Of a stretch of 15,361 nt of DNA, positions 1 to 7,185 are shown in pieces (positions within the stretch are counted from its first letter, which is position 1; each line of letters begins with the position of its first letter). A program made the position numbers and the translations under genes. A model generated the notes under the pieces. It did not search any database. It saw nothing but the letters and a program-made list of their open reading frames with translations, and was not told where the DNA came from. Source of the DNA: Endomicrobium sp. (GTDB lineage: Bacteria > Elusimicrobiota > Endomicrobiia > Endomicrobiales > Endomicrobiaceae); the NCBI GenBank assembly GCA_031273645.1, contig JAISRM010000130.1, forward strand, positions 1 to 15,361. Reading direction: 5' to 3'.

Positions 1-2
1 TT

Positions 3-1709
3 TCCACAACGCAAATCACAGCTTCGTTTTCCATACCTCAAAACGCCGCCTCAGGCTTTTACAATTTGTATTACGACTATGAAACAAAAGAAACCGCTTC
101 TGCGGATAATATTTTTGAAGTAATGAGATTTGTTGAAATTACTTCAATATCGGGATCAACTATTGTTGCAAGAGGAAACGCTGTAACAATAGATATTAAC
201 GGCAAAAATTTGAGAGCAGGCTCGGAAATCAAGCTGATAAAAGACGCTTGGCGGATAATACCCGATTCAACAGACTATGTTTCTTCAGATAAGATCACGG
301 CTTCTTTCGTCTTGCCGCCGGATGCTCAGACGGGCGATTGGGATTTATCGTACTTCAACAGTTTGACCGGCGAAAATATCATAAAAAACAATGCGCTGAA
401 AGTGATCACAAACATGTCAATTTTTAACGTAAGCGAAAACTTTGCGATAAAAGAATTTGCAAGAGAACTGATTATTTCCGGCAGCGATTTTCAAAGCGGT
501 TCCGTCGTAAAATTCACAGGCGAAAATACTGAAATTTACGCTTCAAACATTATAGCGGTAAGTACGGATATTATAACCTGCTCGGTAGTATTTCCTTCAG
601 ACGTCCAAGACGGACTAAAAGTTTCTATAGAGATTACAAATGCTACCGGAAACTTGGCAAGCAAAGCTGATGTAATTACGGTGCAAGCCGCCCCGAAAGT
701 CAATTCTTTTACTCCTAAATTTTTGGCTGTTGAGAACGATTCATCTGATACCCGCGCGACTTTAAAGATAAAAGGTTCCAATTTTTTTAGCGGTTATACC
801 GGCTTCTATCTTAAAAATGAAATAACCGGCGCAGAGATTTTTCCCGACGTAATAAAAATAGAAAATCAAAATACTCTTATGGCGTCTTTTGACATTTCTT
901 CCCAACATATCGGCAAATGGATAGCTTATTTGACGGCTTATCAGCAAGGTCCGCAATATAATATAGGTCTGTTGACCATAGCGATAAACGACGGTTTAAG
1001 CCACGCAGTAAAAAAAGATTCCGACGTAAAAATATCATTTCCCGTAGAATCTGCAAAAGGGATCATAAATTTAGGACACATGCTTATTAAAGCTTATACC
1101 TTTGACAAAGATATTACGATTACTATTGAACAAAACAAATCTTTGCTCGGTCAAAAATCCTCTGATTCCAAATTTAAATTTTTAAATTCTTCTTTGAAGA
1201 TTGATTCGCAAAACTCTCAGCCTTCAAAAGATATTCTCATTCAATTGCCATATACCGACGACGATTTAAACGGAGCAGACGAAAAGGATCTCGTTATAGC
1301 CGTATATGATGAAAATCAAAACGCATGGACAGCTTGCGCTGCTTGCGAAGTTGACAGGCAAAACAAGCTGGTCAGCGCATATATAAACCGTTTATCGCAA
1401 GCCGCTATTATGACGCCCGCCGGATCGGATTCCTTAGCCGCCGTAAAATATTATCCAAACCCTTTGCGCCCGTCAAAAGGGGCTTCTTATTCTAAGATGA
1501 ATTTTACAAATTTGCCGCAGGATTCTACGATTATCATTTACACTATTTTAGGGCGCAAAGCGGCAACTTTAAGAAATTTTTCGGAATACTCTATCGTATG
1601 GGACGGCAAAAATGACGACGGAAATAATGTCGCAAGCGGAATATATCTTGCGCGCATACAAGATTCAAAAGGAAATAAAAGAACAATTAAAATAGCGGTG
1701 GAAAGATAA
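3..1709 (+). CDS. Multi-IPT/TIG-repeat secreted surface protein with FlgD-like C-terminal domain (5' end missing)
   Basis: The reading frame is open to the left window edge (568 residues visible), so the gene starts upstream and the in-frame TTG at 66 is not the true start. The visible protein holds the end of one immunoglobulin-like IPT/TIG repeat and about three more of 90-100 residues. Each repeat ends with a related strand: ITASFSIP, ITASFVLP, ITCSVVFP, LMASFDIS. A region with the pattern ILIQLPYTDDDLNGADEKDL follows, resembling modules found before C-terminal sorting or anchoring domains. The last ~85 residues start at YYPNP and contain VWDGKNDDGNNVASGIYL, typical of FlgD-Ig-like or type 9 secretion-type C-terminal domains. 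I infer a secreted or surface adhesin-like protein; the ligand is unknown. Its TAA overlaps the ATG of the next gene by one base, so the two are probably co-translated. Confidence 0.8.
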   Translation, partial: STTQITASFSIPQNAASGFYNLYYDYETKETASADNIFEVMRFVEITSISGSTIVARGNAVTIDINGKNLRAGSEIKLIKDAWRIIPDSTDYVSSDKITASFVLPPDAQTGDWDLSYFNSLTGENIIKNNALKVITNMSIFNVSENFAIKEFARELIISGSDFQSGSVVKFTGENTEIYASNIIAVSTDIITCSVVFPSDVQDGLKVSIEITNATGNLASKADVITVQAAPKVNSFTPKFLAVENDSSDTRATLKIKGSNFFSGYTGFYLKNEITGAEIFPDVIKIENQNTLMASFDISSQHIGKWIAYLTAYQQGPQYNIGLLTIAINDGLSHAVKKDSDVKISFPVESAKGIINLGHMLIKAYTFDKDITITIEQNKSLLGQKSSDSKFKFLNSSLKIDSQNSQPSKDILIQLPYTDDDLNGADEKDLVIAVYDENQNAWTACAACEVDRQNKLVSAYINRLSQAAIMTPAGSDSLAAVKYYPNPLRPSKGASYSKMNFTNLPQDSTIIIYTILGRKAATLRNFSEYSIVWDGKNDDGNNVASGIYLARIQDSKGNKRTIKIAVER

Positions 1710-2626
1710 TGTTTAAACGAAAAATTTTATTATCGCTTATAATTGCATCTCTTACGGCAAGCGCGGCGCATGCGGCCTCTTCGGGAAACAGCGTATTGGC
1801 GTTTTTACAGCTGCCCGTCGGCGCGCGTTATATCGGCGCGGGAAGCGCCGGCGCGGCAATAGCAGGCGACGGTGCGGCTATGTATTGGAACCCGAGTTTG
1901 ATAGGCAAAGACGGGAAAAATTATATTGAGTTTATGCATTCGGTTTATCTTGAAGATATGTTCTACGACTATGCGGCATTCACATACAAGCTTAGCGCCA
2001 ACAATGCCATAGGCGTCAGCGTGCAGTATTTTCATTTTGGAAATTTTAGTTATATCGACGATTCGGGAAACAAAACAGACGACGCAAACCTTTACGACGT
2101 CGCGCTGACATTGGGATATGCAAAAAAGATTTTAGGTTTTGGGATTGGAGCCTCTGCAAGAGTTATAAGATCTAAAATAGTAAACGACGTAAACGCCTTA
2201 GCTTTTGACGCCGCAATATCTGCTCCGGAATTGTTTGACAATAAACTTCTGCTTGCGGCTGTAGTTTCAAACGCGGGCTTTGAAATAAAATATGACGCGC
2301 AAGCAGAACGGCTTCCGACTGAATTCAGGTTTGGTTTCGGATACCGCATTGCAAAAAGCTTTTTATTATCCGCCGACGCAATTTTAAACGCCGACGGCGC
2401 ATATGCCGCCGCAGGCTTAGAATACGAATTAAGGTTTTTACAAACGTCTGCGCTGTTTCTAAGAGCAGGATACACCACAATATACGACGCTCAGGATTTA
2501 AAAGGTTTTTCAGCCGGATTCGGCTTAGAATACAACTCATTTCTGATCAACTACGCCTTCGTCCCCATGGGCGACTTAGGCAACACTCACAGACTATCCC
2601 TATCATATTTCTGGAAAACCCTCTAA
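1709..2626 (+). CDS. PorV/PorQ-type (UPF0164-like) outer-membrane beta-barrel protein
   Basis: This 305-residue protein begins with a clear signal peptide: basic MFKRK, a hydrophobic stretch, then AHA as probable cleavage site near residue 22. Directly after it comes LPVGARYIGAGSAGAAIAGD and then AAMYWNPSLIG, the N-terminal signature of PorV/PorQ and related UPF0164 outer-membrane proteins. The rest is alternating amphipathic strands with many aromatic and glycine residues, ending in SLSYFWKTL with an aromatic near the terminus, as expected for a barrel. In Bacteroidota, PorV shuttles cargo bearing type 9 secretion C-terminal domains; whether this homologue does so here is inference. The start ATG overlaps the stop of the upstream IPT/FlgD-like protein gene (TAATG), suggesting translational coupling and a common role. 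It could instead be a FadL-like channel of unknown substrate. Confidence 0.8.
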   Translation: MFKRKILLSLIIASLTASAAHAASSGNSVLAFLQLPVGARYIGAGSAGAAIAGDGAAMYWNPSLIGKDGKNYIEFMHSVYLEDMFYDYAAFTYKLSANNAIGVSVQYFHFGNFSYIDDSGNKTDDANLYDVALTLGYAKKILGFGIGASARVIRSKIVNDVNALAFDAAISAPELFDNKLLLAAVVSNAGFEIKYDAQAERLPTEFRFGFGYRIAKSFLLSADAILNADGAYAAAGLEYELRFLQTSALFLRAGYTTIYDAQDLKGFSAGFGLEYNSFLINYAFVPMGDLGNTHRLSLSYFWKTL

Positions 2627-2627
2627 A

Positions 2628-2678
2628 CAGACACTGTCTGCGTCTCATAAAACAGACGAAGCCTGCAGACGCAGTCTG
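2628..2678. repeat. Cluster of three CAGAC-NNN-GTCTG mini-hairpins
   Basis: Copies lie at 2628-2640 (loop ACT), 2653-2665 (loop GAA, one arm mismatch) and 2666-2678 (loop GCA). The first begins just after the stop of the PorV-like gene. CTGCGTCT at 2637-2644 can also pair with AGACGCAG at 2667-2674, so the cluster could fold into one larger stem at the 3' end of that transcript. The following bases (TCTTTAAG) are only weakly T-rich, so terminator function is uncertain. Confidence 0.7.
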
Positions 2679-2728
2679 TCTTTAAGTTTGTCATTGCCGC
2701 GTTAATATTTTTTCTTCCTAAGCAGTCT

Positions 2729-2886
2729 GCACCCGAATGTTTTTATCGGGTGGGAATCCATGTTTGCTAAAAAATTCTGTCAGACAGCCTTCGGCTGTTT
2801 TATAAAAACAGACGCAGTCTGAAAAGAAATAATGTTAGAAACTATATTAATATTAAAAATGGATCCCCGCTTTCGCGAGGATGACA
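2729..2886 (-). mobile_element. Degraded copy of the MITE-like inverted-repeat element
   Basis: Read on the minus strand, 2886 to about 2822 matches the element at 14481-14607 nearly base for base: the hairpin TIR with a few changes, then TTAATATTAATAT and TTCTAACATTATTTCTTTT. At the other end TTTTTTAGCAAAC and TGGATTCCC also match. The middle differs: where the intact copy has about 19 A-rich bases, this one carries about 45 bases (roughly 2777-2821) holding two mini-hairpins. The distal terminal repeat is also altered, with a CACCCGA/TCGGGTG stem (2730-2736 and 2746-2752) in place of the usual GC stem. Confidence 0.7.
2784..2821. terminator. Possible bidirectional intrinsic terminator from two back-to-back mini-hairpins
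   Basis: On the plus strand, ACAGCC-TTC-GGCTGT (2784-2798) is followed by TTTTAT. On the minus strand, CAGAC-TGC-GTCTG (2821-2809) is followed by TTTTTATA. Each is a short 5-6 bp stem with a T-rich tail, placed between converging genes. The stems are short, so efficiency may be low. This reading is inferred from structure only. Confidence 0.4.
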
Positions 2887-2967
2887 GCGGCGGCGATTCC
2901 CATTTTCATGGCAATGACAGACCCTTGAAAAAACGATTGACACAACAGACTTCATCTGTGTTTTGTC

Positions 2968-2987
2968 ATTCCCGCGAAAGCGGGAAT
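2968..2987. repeat. ATTCCCGC-GAAA-GCGGGAAT palindrome, solitary copy
   Basis: A perfect 8-bp stem with a GAAA loop, preceded by TGTC, identical to the terminal hairpin of the element at 14481-14607. It resembles the ATTCCC...GGGAAT class of dispersed repeats known from many genomes (for example dRS3 in Neisseria). Here it stands alone without the element body. Confidence 0.85.
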
Positions 2988-3011
2988 TGTTGTTGACAGG
3001 CGCAAACAAAA

Positions 3012-3049
3012 CAGACGCTGGCTGTGTTTCATAAAACAGACGAAGTCTG
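3012..3049. repeat. Two mini-hairpins; second lies in a 20-mer shared with the ahcY 3' flank
   Basis: Copies are at 3012-3024 (CAGAC-GCT-GGCTG) and 3037-3049 (CAGAC-GAA-GTCTG). The 20-mer ATAAAACAGACGAAGTCTGC at 3031-3050 recurs exactly at 14731-14750, about 11.7 kb away and next to the ahcY stop codon. Confidence 0.8.
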
Positions 3050-3071
3050 CCCATTTTCATGGCAATGACAG

Positions 3072-3111
3072 ACACAAACAAAACAGGCTTTGTCTGCAGA
3101 CGAAGGCTGTT
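3072..3111 (-). terminator. Probable terminator of the minus-strand gene run (after the Xer recombinase gene)
   Basis: Two mini-hairpins placed head to head (3084-3096 and 3097-3109) form a 30-base imperfect palindrome at 3082-3111. Thirteen of 15 arm positions are Watson-Crick pairs and one more is a G-U. On the minus strand it is followed by TTTTGTTTGT, a U-rich tail. It lies about 130 bases past the recombinase stop codon. The function as terminator is inference. Confidence 0.45.
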
Positions 3112-3209
3112 AAAGAGCGTTAAGAAATTTCGGGACGAACATGGATTCTGATTATAAATTTTGGGAATGAGAAATATTGGGGCGGAAAGTTTTAACTTTA
3201 AGAATATTT

Positions 3210-3225
3210 TTAAGAATATTCTTAA
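3210..3225. repeat. Perfect AT-rich palindrome TTAAGAATATTCTTAA just downstream of the Xer recombinase gene
   Basis: A 16-base perfect palindrome 17 bases past the recombinase stop. A second AAGAATATT lies just to its left (3200-3208), so the half-site is tandemly repeated, and TTAACTTT flanks it on both sides. It lacks a T-run and is not a convincing terminator. It could be a protein-binding site; no recognised dif consensus is visible. Confidence 0.5.
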
Positions 3226-3242
3226 CTTTGGCTTTAGGGAGT

Positions 3243-4124
3243 TTAGCCTCTTGGATGAAATTTTTTGTGCTGTTGTTTGATTTTTAATGCGTCAAGATGA
3301 GTGTAAATTTGCGTTGTCGATATGGAACTGTGTCCGAGCATTTCCTGAACGAAGCGTATGTCTGCTCCTCCGGACAGGAGGTGGCTTGCAAAAGAATGTC
3401 TTAAAGTGTGAGGAGTAATGTTTTTATTGATTCCAGCTTTTTTTGCGATATTTTTAAGCTGTCGCCAAAATTCAACGCGCGACAATTTTTTACCCAAACG
3501 CGAAATGAAAATGTTATCGTCGGCATTTTGCGGTTTCTTTCTCATTGAAAGATATACGTTTAAAAAACTTCTGGCTTCTTTTCCGAAAGGAACAAGCCTT
3601 TCTTTTGAGCCTTTTCCCATTACGCGCAAAAAACAATCGTCAAGATTGATATTTGAAAATTTTAAGTTTATAAGTTCCGACACTCTCAATCCCGCAGCAT
3701 AAAGCAATTCAAGCATTGCTCTGTTTCTAACGCTCATTTCGTCGGAAGAATTTATTGAGCCAAGCAAAAGCTCGACTTCGTCAAACGACAGCATTCCGGG
3801 AAGATTCTCGGGAATTTTGGGAGCCGCTATATAAGACGTGGGGTTATTGTCAATAAGATCTTCGCAATTGAGATATTTATAAAACTGCCTGAGCGATTCA
3901 ATAGCTCTGTATATTGAGCGCGGCTTTAGACCTTCGGTTTTAACGCTCCACAAAAAATCGGTGATGTCGTGATGATTAAATTTTTCAACGGATATTTGTT
4001 TTTTTAAAGCAAAATCCAAAAATTTGGTTATGTCAGACCTATACGCCAGAGCCGTATTTTTTGACAGGCCTTTTTCAATTGAAATATAGGAAATAAAATC
4101 GTTTAGAATTTTTTTGGTATCCAT
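3243..4124 (-). CDS. xerD: Tyrosine recombinase XerC/XerD
   Basis: This 293-residue protein has the usual XerC/XerD length and architecture: an N-terminal SAM-like DNA-binding domain (about 5-90) and a C-terminal catalytic domain (about 108-290). The full catalytic set is visible: R147 in AAGLRVSEL, K171 in GKGSKER, H239 and R242 in HTLRHSFASHLL, H265 in LGHSSISTTQIYTH, and the nucleophile Y274. The family cuts dif sites near the terminus and resolves chromosome dimers under FtsK control; an FtsK gene lies about 4.6 kb upstream in the same orientation. I cannot decide between XerC and XerD from sequence alone, and some relatives are single-recombinase XerH/XerS types. It is the last gene of the minus-strand run, 32 bases after the hydrolase gene, and has no strong ribosome-binding site. 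Confidence 0.92.
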   Translation of the reverse strand: MDTKKILNDFISYISIEKGLSKNTALAYRSDITKFLDFALKKQISVEKFNHHDITDFLWSVKTEGLKPRSIYRAIESLRQFYKYLNCEDLIDNNPTSYIAAPKIPENLPGMLSFDEVELLLGSINSSDEMSVRNRAMLELLYAAGLRVSELINLKFSNINLDDCFLRVMGKGSKERLVPFGKEARSFLNVYLSMRKKPQNADDNIFISRLGKKLSRVEFWRQLKNIAKKAGINKNITPHTLRHSFASHLLSGGADIRFVQEMLGHSSISTTQIYTHLDALKIKQQHKKFHPRG

Positions 4125-4156
4125 AGTTTTGGCGCGCCTTATTTTTTAAGATTTAC

Positions 4157-4780
4157 TTATCGTAAAAAAGGATTGTGCCTTAATTCATTTGCTATAGTGG
4201 TTATGCTGCCGTGTCCGGGATAAACGGTAAGAGAAGGAGACAGACGTTTAATTTTTTCTAAAGATTTAAGCATTTGAGCGTGATCGCTGTCGGGAAAATC
4301 GGTGCGGCCTATTGTGCCTGCAAAAAGAGTGTCCCCTGTAAGTATAAACCCGTCAAACAAAAGACATATTCCGCCGCGTGTGTGTCCGGGAGTATGGATA
4401 ACTTCAAACTCCGTAAAAGAAAGCTTGACTTTCATAGCGTCTTCAAAAAAAATTTCAGGATCTTTTATTGAAACCGGCTCTCTAAAAAACGAATAAGATC
4501 CGTTTTCGTAAGGGTCAGAAAGCATAGGCGCGTCGTCTTTGTGGGCGCCAAGCGGAATATTAAAATGTCTGCGCACAAGCTCGTCGGACAATATGTGATC
4601 AAAATGTCCGTGAGTGTTTACAAGGATTTCCGGAATTAAGCCGTCTTTTTCTATTTCTGCAATTACCTTTGCGCCGTCTTGTCCGGGATCGGCGATAAGG
4701 GCTTTTTTTGAATCAACGTCATATACCAAATAACAGTTGACCTGAAGATCTCCTGAAATTATTTTTTTTACTTTTACCAT
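4157..4780 (-). CDS. Metallo-beta-lactamase-fold hydrolase, glyoxalase II-like (YcbL type)
   Basis: This 207-residue single-domain protein shows the complete metal-binding set of the glyoxalase II branch: THGHFDH (H57, H59, D61, H62), HTPGHT (H133), LTGDTLF (D150) and YPGHG (H190). It lacks the C-terminal substrate-binding domain of full-length GloB, so it matches the short YcbL-like group, which hydrolyses thioesters such as S-lactoylglutathione in some members. The substrate here is unknown. Its ATG shares one base with the pgpA stop (TAATG), so it is translated with the phospholipid genes, but no direct biochemical link is obvious. No signal peptide is seen, so it is probably cytoplasmic. 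Confidence 0.88.
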   Translation of the reverse strand: MVKVKKIISGDLQVNCYLVYDVDSKKALIADPGQDGAKVIAEIEKDGLIPEILVNTHGHFDHILSDELVRRHFNIPLGAHKDDAPMLSDPYENGSYSFFREPVSIKDPEIFFEDAMKVKLSFTEFEVIHTPGHTRGGICLLFDGFILTGDTLFAGTIGRTDFPDSDHAQMLKSLEKIKRLSPSLTVYPGHGSITTIANELRHNPFLR

Positions 4781-5229
4781 TATTTTACCGCCAGATTTAA
4801 AAGCTGAAGCAGAAGGTTAACGATAATGCCGGCGGCGACGTCGTCGAGAGTTACGCCTAAACCGCCTTTTATTTTTTGCAGTTTGCTTATAAACAGCGGT
4901 TTCTTCACATCAAAAAACCTAAACAAAACAAAAGCCGCCGCTAAATATAAAAAAGCGCCGGGCAAAAAAGCTAAGGAAAACCATATTCCCGCAACTTCGT
5001 CTATAACTATTCTTTGATCGTCTTTTTTTGCATATATTTTTTCCGCCTCGGAAGACAAAACTACAGAAATCAAAAATATCATTACAAGCGCAAACGCGTG
5101 GCACCAAAAATTGTCGGGCATAACCGCTTTCCACAACAGTAAGCCCGCAAGAGTTCCAAAAGTTCCCGGAGCGTATTTTATGTATCCTGTTCCGAAAGCC
5201 GATGAAAAAAACAATATAAACTTATTCAT
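4780..5229 (-). CDS. pgpA: Phosphatidylglycerophosphatase A
   Basis: This 149-residue membrane protein carries the conserved PgpA signatures in order: FGTGYIKYAPGTFGTLAGL (residues 12-30), RIVIDEVAG (73-81), FRFFDVKKP (103-111) and KGGLGVTLDDVAAG (121-134). It has hydrophobic segments near 42-60, 82-104 and 131-146. PgpA removes the phosphate from phosphatidylglycerophosphate to give phosphatidylglycerol, the step right after PgsA. The ATG overlaps the pgsA stop by four bases (ATGA) and the hydrolase ATG overlaps its own stop, so the three genes are a tight translational unit. The length is slightly under the 160-170 residues common in proteobacteria, but all motifs are intact. Confidence 0.93.
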   Translation of the reverse strand: MNKFILFFSSAFGTGYIKYAPGTFGTLAGLLLWKAVMPDNFWCHAFALVMIFLISVVLSSEAEKIYAKKDDQRIVIDEVAGIWFSLAFLPGAFLYLAAAFVLFRFFDVKKPLFISKLQKIKGGLGVTLDDVAAGIIVNLLLQLLNLAVK

Positions 5230-5840
5230 TTCAAAAGATCCCTGTGTTTGAAGATATAATTAAATCCGGAAAACAAAGTAAGTATCGTAGCCATAAAAGT
5301 AATCCAATAAGGAATTTTCTGCATTAATACGGCTAAGGTATAATACGGACTGCCCGAATATTTTAAAAATTCATAATAAGGGGCATGATAAAATTTGACC
5401 GAAAGTTCGTTTAGAACGAGTATAAGCAATACGATCATAATCACTACTATCTGCAATGTAGTTTTGAATTTTCCGGCTTTATCTGCCGCGATTATAACGT
5501 TCTTTGACGCCGCAAGAGAACGCAGACCTGTTATTAAAAATTCCCTCGATATTATAGCGATTATCATCCATGCCGGCACGTCTATAATTTTTACGTCCAC
5601 AAAACATATGAAAGCCGCGCATATAAGAAGTTTGTCGGCAAGAGGGTCAAGAAATATTCCAAGCGTAGTTACGGAATTATATCTTCTTGCCAGCTGCCCG
5701 TCGATAAAATCCGTAAGCGAAGCTATGCCGAAAATTATAAAAGCGGCGGCATAGTTAAATAATCCCCCCACTTCCATACACAATATAAAAAACGGCACTA
5801 AACAAATTCTAGCTAAAGTAAGTTTATTAGGTAAATTCAT
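5226..5840 (-). CDS. pgsA: CDP-diacylglycerol--glycerol-3-phosphate 3-phosphatidyltransferase
   Basis: This 204-residue multi-pass membrane protein starts with the family's usual NLPNKLTLARI. It contains the CDP-alcohol phosphotransferase motif DG-x2-AR-x8-G-x3-D-x3-D, with D47, G48, A51, R52, G61, D65 and D69, plus D44 ahead of it. The enzyme joins CDP-diacylglycerol and glycerol-3-phosphate to form phosphatidylglycerophosphate, which PgpA from the overlapping next gene dephosphorylates. Four to six hydrophobic segments are visible. The insert between about residues 133 and 170 (NELSVKFYHAPYYEFLKYSG) is somewhat long and looks like an extracytoplasmic loop. A GGGGATGAG ribosome-binding site precedes the ATG. 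The gene begins 25 bases after the rimO stop. Confidence 0.93.
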   Translation of the reverse strand: MNLPNKLTLARICLVPFFILCMEVGGLFNYAAAFIIFGIASLTDFIDGQLARRYNSVTTLGIFLDPLADKLLICAAFICFVDVKIIDVPAWMIIAIISREFLITGLRSLAASKNVIIAADKAGKFKTTLQIVVIMIVLLILVLNELSVKFYHAPYYEFLKYSGSPYYTLAVLMQKIPYWITFMATILTLFSGFNYIFKHRDLLK

Positions 5841-5865
5841 CTCATCCCCGTTTAAAATGTTTTCG

Positions 5866-7185
5866 TCATTCTTTGATAAGCGCTTTTATGTCGTATCCGT
5901 TATTTCCTTTTATAACCGCTTTATAAAAATTGCCGGCTATCAAAGGCGAACAATGCGAGACTACGATATTTCCGTCTATTTCCGGAGCATGAAACGCGCT
6001 TCTGCCCTTAACGGCGTATCCGCAATCGCTCTTTGAGCAGCTTTCGGCCATAAATTCAATTTCCGTATTTTTTAAACTGTCTATCTCCGATTTAAAAACG
6101 CCGTACTGAGCGTTTTCTATTAAAATACGCCTTGCGGCTGCAATTCTTTGAGAAACCTTACCCTTTAATTTTGAAGAAGCGGCTTTTTCCTGATCGCAAT
6201 ATTGGAAAACTCCGGCAAATCTAAAGTAACCCTCTTTAACAAAATCGACGAGTTCGGCGGCGTCTTTGTCCGTTTCTCCCGGAAATCCGGTAATAAACGA
6301 AGTTCTAAGAGTTATGCCGGGAATCTTTGATTTTATTTTTTTGATAACCGCAGCGCTATTAACGGGTCTTTTCATGGCCGAGAGTATTTTTTTGCTCGCA
6401 TGCTGCACAGGTATGTCCATATAACGGCAGATATTAGCGTACTCTTTTATAACGTCGATTAATCCGTCGGTCACGCTTGAAGGATAAGCGTACATCAGCC
6501 TTATCCATTTCAGAGATTTAACAGCAGATAATTTAGAAAGCAATTTATCTAAAGAAAATCTATTATAAAGGTCTATGCCGAAACTCGACGTATCCTGCGC
6601 TACGATAATAAGTTCTTTTATTCCGGCTTGCGCAAGAGCGCCGGCTTCTTCAACCAGAGAATTTAGCGTTCTGCTTTTATATGTTCCTCTTAAATCCGGA
6701 ATTATGCAGAAACTGCATTTGTGATTGCAGCCTTCCGCTATCTTCAAATAAGCGTAAGGAAGCGGCGACGACAACAGTCTGTTTTTTGAATTGTTAAGCC
6801 CTCCGGCAGCGTCTGCGCAGGATTTTGCGGCGCCAAAAAACAATTCAGGCAGTTTTTTTAAATCTCCGGTCCCAAGATACCCGTCTATAAGAGGAAAAAT
6901 TTTTAATATTTCTTCTTTTAACAGCTGCGGCAGACAACCCGTCACAAAAACTTTTACGTCTTTTGTTTTTTTCAAAGACAAAGCCTGCTCCACGCAGCGC
7001 TCCGACTCTTCTTTTGCCGCTTTTATAAAAGAACACGTGTGAACTACTATAATATCTGCGCGGTTAATATCGCCGACTATCGTCAATCCGCCGGCTTTAA
7101 AGGCGCCTAACATATACTCCGATTCAACCGTATTCTTCGGACACCCCAAAGCGACAAGAGCAACTTTGTAAGGCGCAAAACTCAT
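5866..7185 (-). CDS. rimO: Ribosomal protein uS12 methylthiotransferase RimO
   Basis: This 439-residue protein has the three-part methylthiotransferase layout: an N-terminal UPF0004 domain binding one Fe-S cluster (C15, C51, C84), a radical-SAM core with CxxxCxxC (C153, C157, C160 in EGCNHKCSFC), and a C-terminal TRAM domain (about 370-438). The opening LGCPKNTVESEYM and the RGTYKSR after the radical-SAM cysteines favour RimO over the tRNA enzyme MiaB. RimO adds a methylthio group to an aspartate of ribosomal protein S12. The start ATG overlaps the rodZ stop by four bases, so the two are translationally coupled. I see no truncation or missing motif. Confidence 0.93.
   Translation of the reverse strand: MSFAPYKVALVALGCPKNTVESEYMLGAFKAGGLTIVGDINRADIIVVHTCSFIKAAKEESERCVEQALSLKKTKDVKVFVTGCLPQLLKEEILKIFPLIDGYLGTGDLKKLPELFFGAAKSCADAAGGLNNSKNRLLSSPLPYAYLKIAEGCNHKCSFCIIPDLRGTYKSRTLNSLVEEAGALAQAGIKELIIVAQDTSSFGIDLYNRFSLDKLLSKLSAVKSLKWIRLMYAYPSSVTDGLIDVIKEYANICRYMDIPVQHASKKILSAMKRPVNSAAVIKKIKSKIPGITLRTSFITGFPGETDKDAAELVDFVKEGYFRFAGVFQYCDQEKAASSKLKGKVSQRIAAARRILIENAQYGVFKSEIDSLKNTEIEFMAESCSKSDCGYAVKGRSAFHAPEIDGNIVVSHCSPLIAGNFYKAVIKGNNGYDIKALIKE

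Larger units (their letters stand above)
2628..3111. repeat. Repeat island in the convergent intergenic region
   Basis: The 616 bases between the two converging genes (2627-3242) contain no credible gene. They are a mosaic of short modules: ten of the eleven CAGAC-NNN-GTCTG mini-hairpins, a degraded copy of a 127-bp inverted-repeat element, one perfect ATTCCC/GGGAAT palindrome, and a 24-bp direct repeat (2899-2922 and 3050-3073, core CATTTTCATGGCAATGACAG). The same modules recur at 14430-14750. Short reading frames here are repeat-derived and not genes. Confidence 0.85.

Noticed and set aside
66..68. TTG at 66 as true start of the IPT-repeat protein
   Set aside because: The frame upstream to the window edge (ITASFSIPQNAASG) clearly belongs to an IPT repeat, so the gene begins outside the window.
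2842..3081. 79-codon minus-strand reading frame in the repeat island
   Set aside because: It is made of translated palindromic repeats (peptides such as CHPRESGDP), starts and stops in repeats and has no ribosome-binding site.
2628..3111. Possible CRISPR array
   Set aside because: Repeat spacing is irregular, the repeats are only 13-20 bases and mostly self-complementary, and spacers are not uniform; no cas genes are present.
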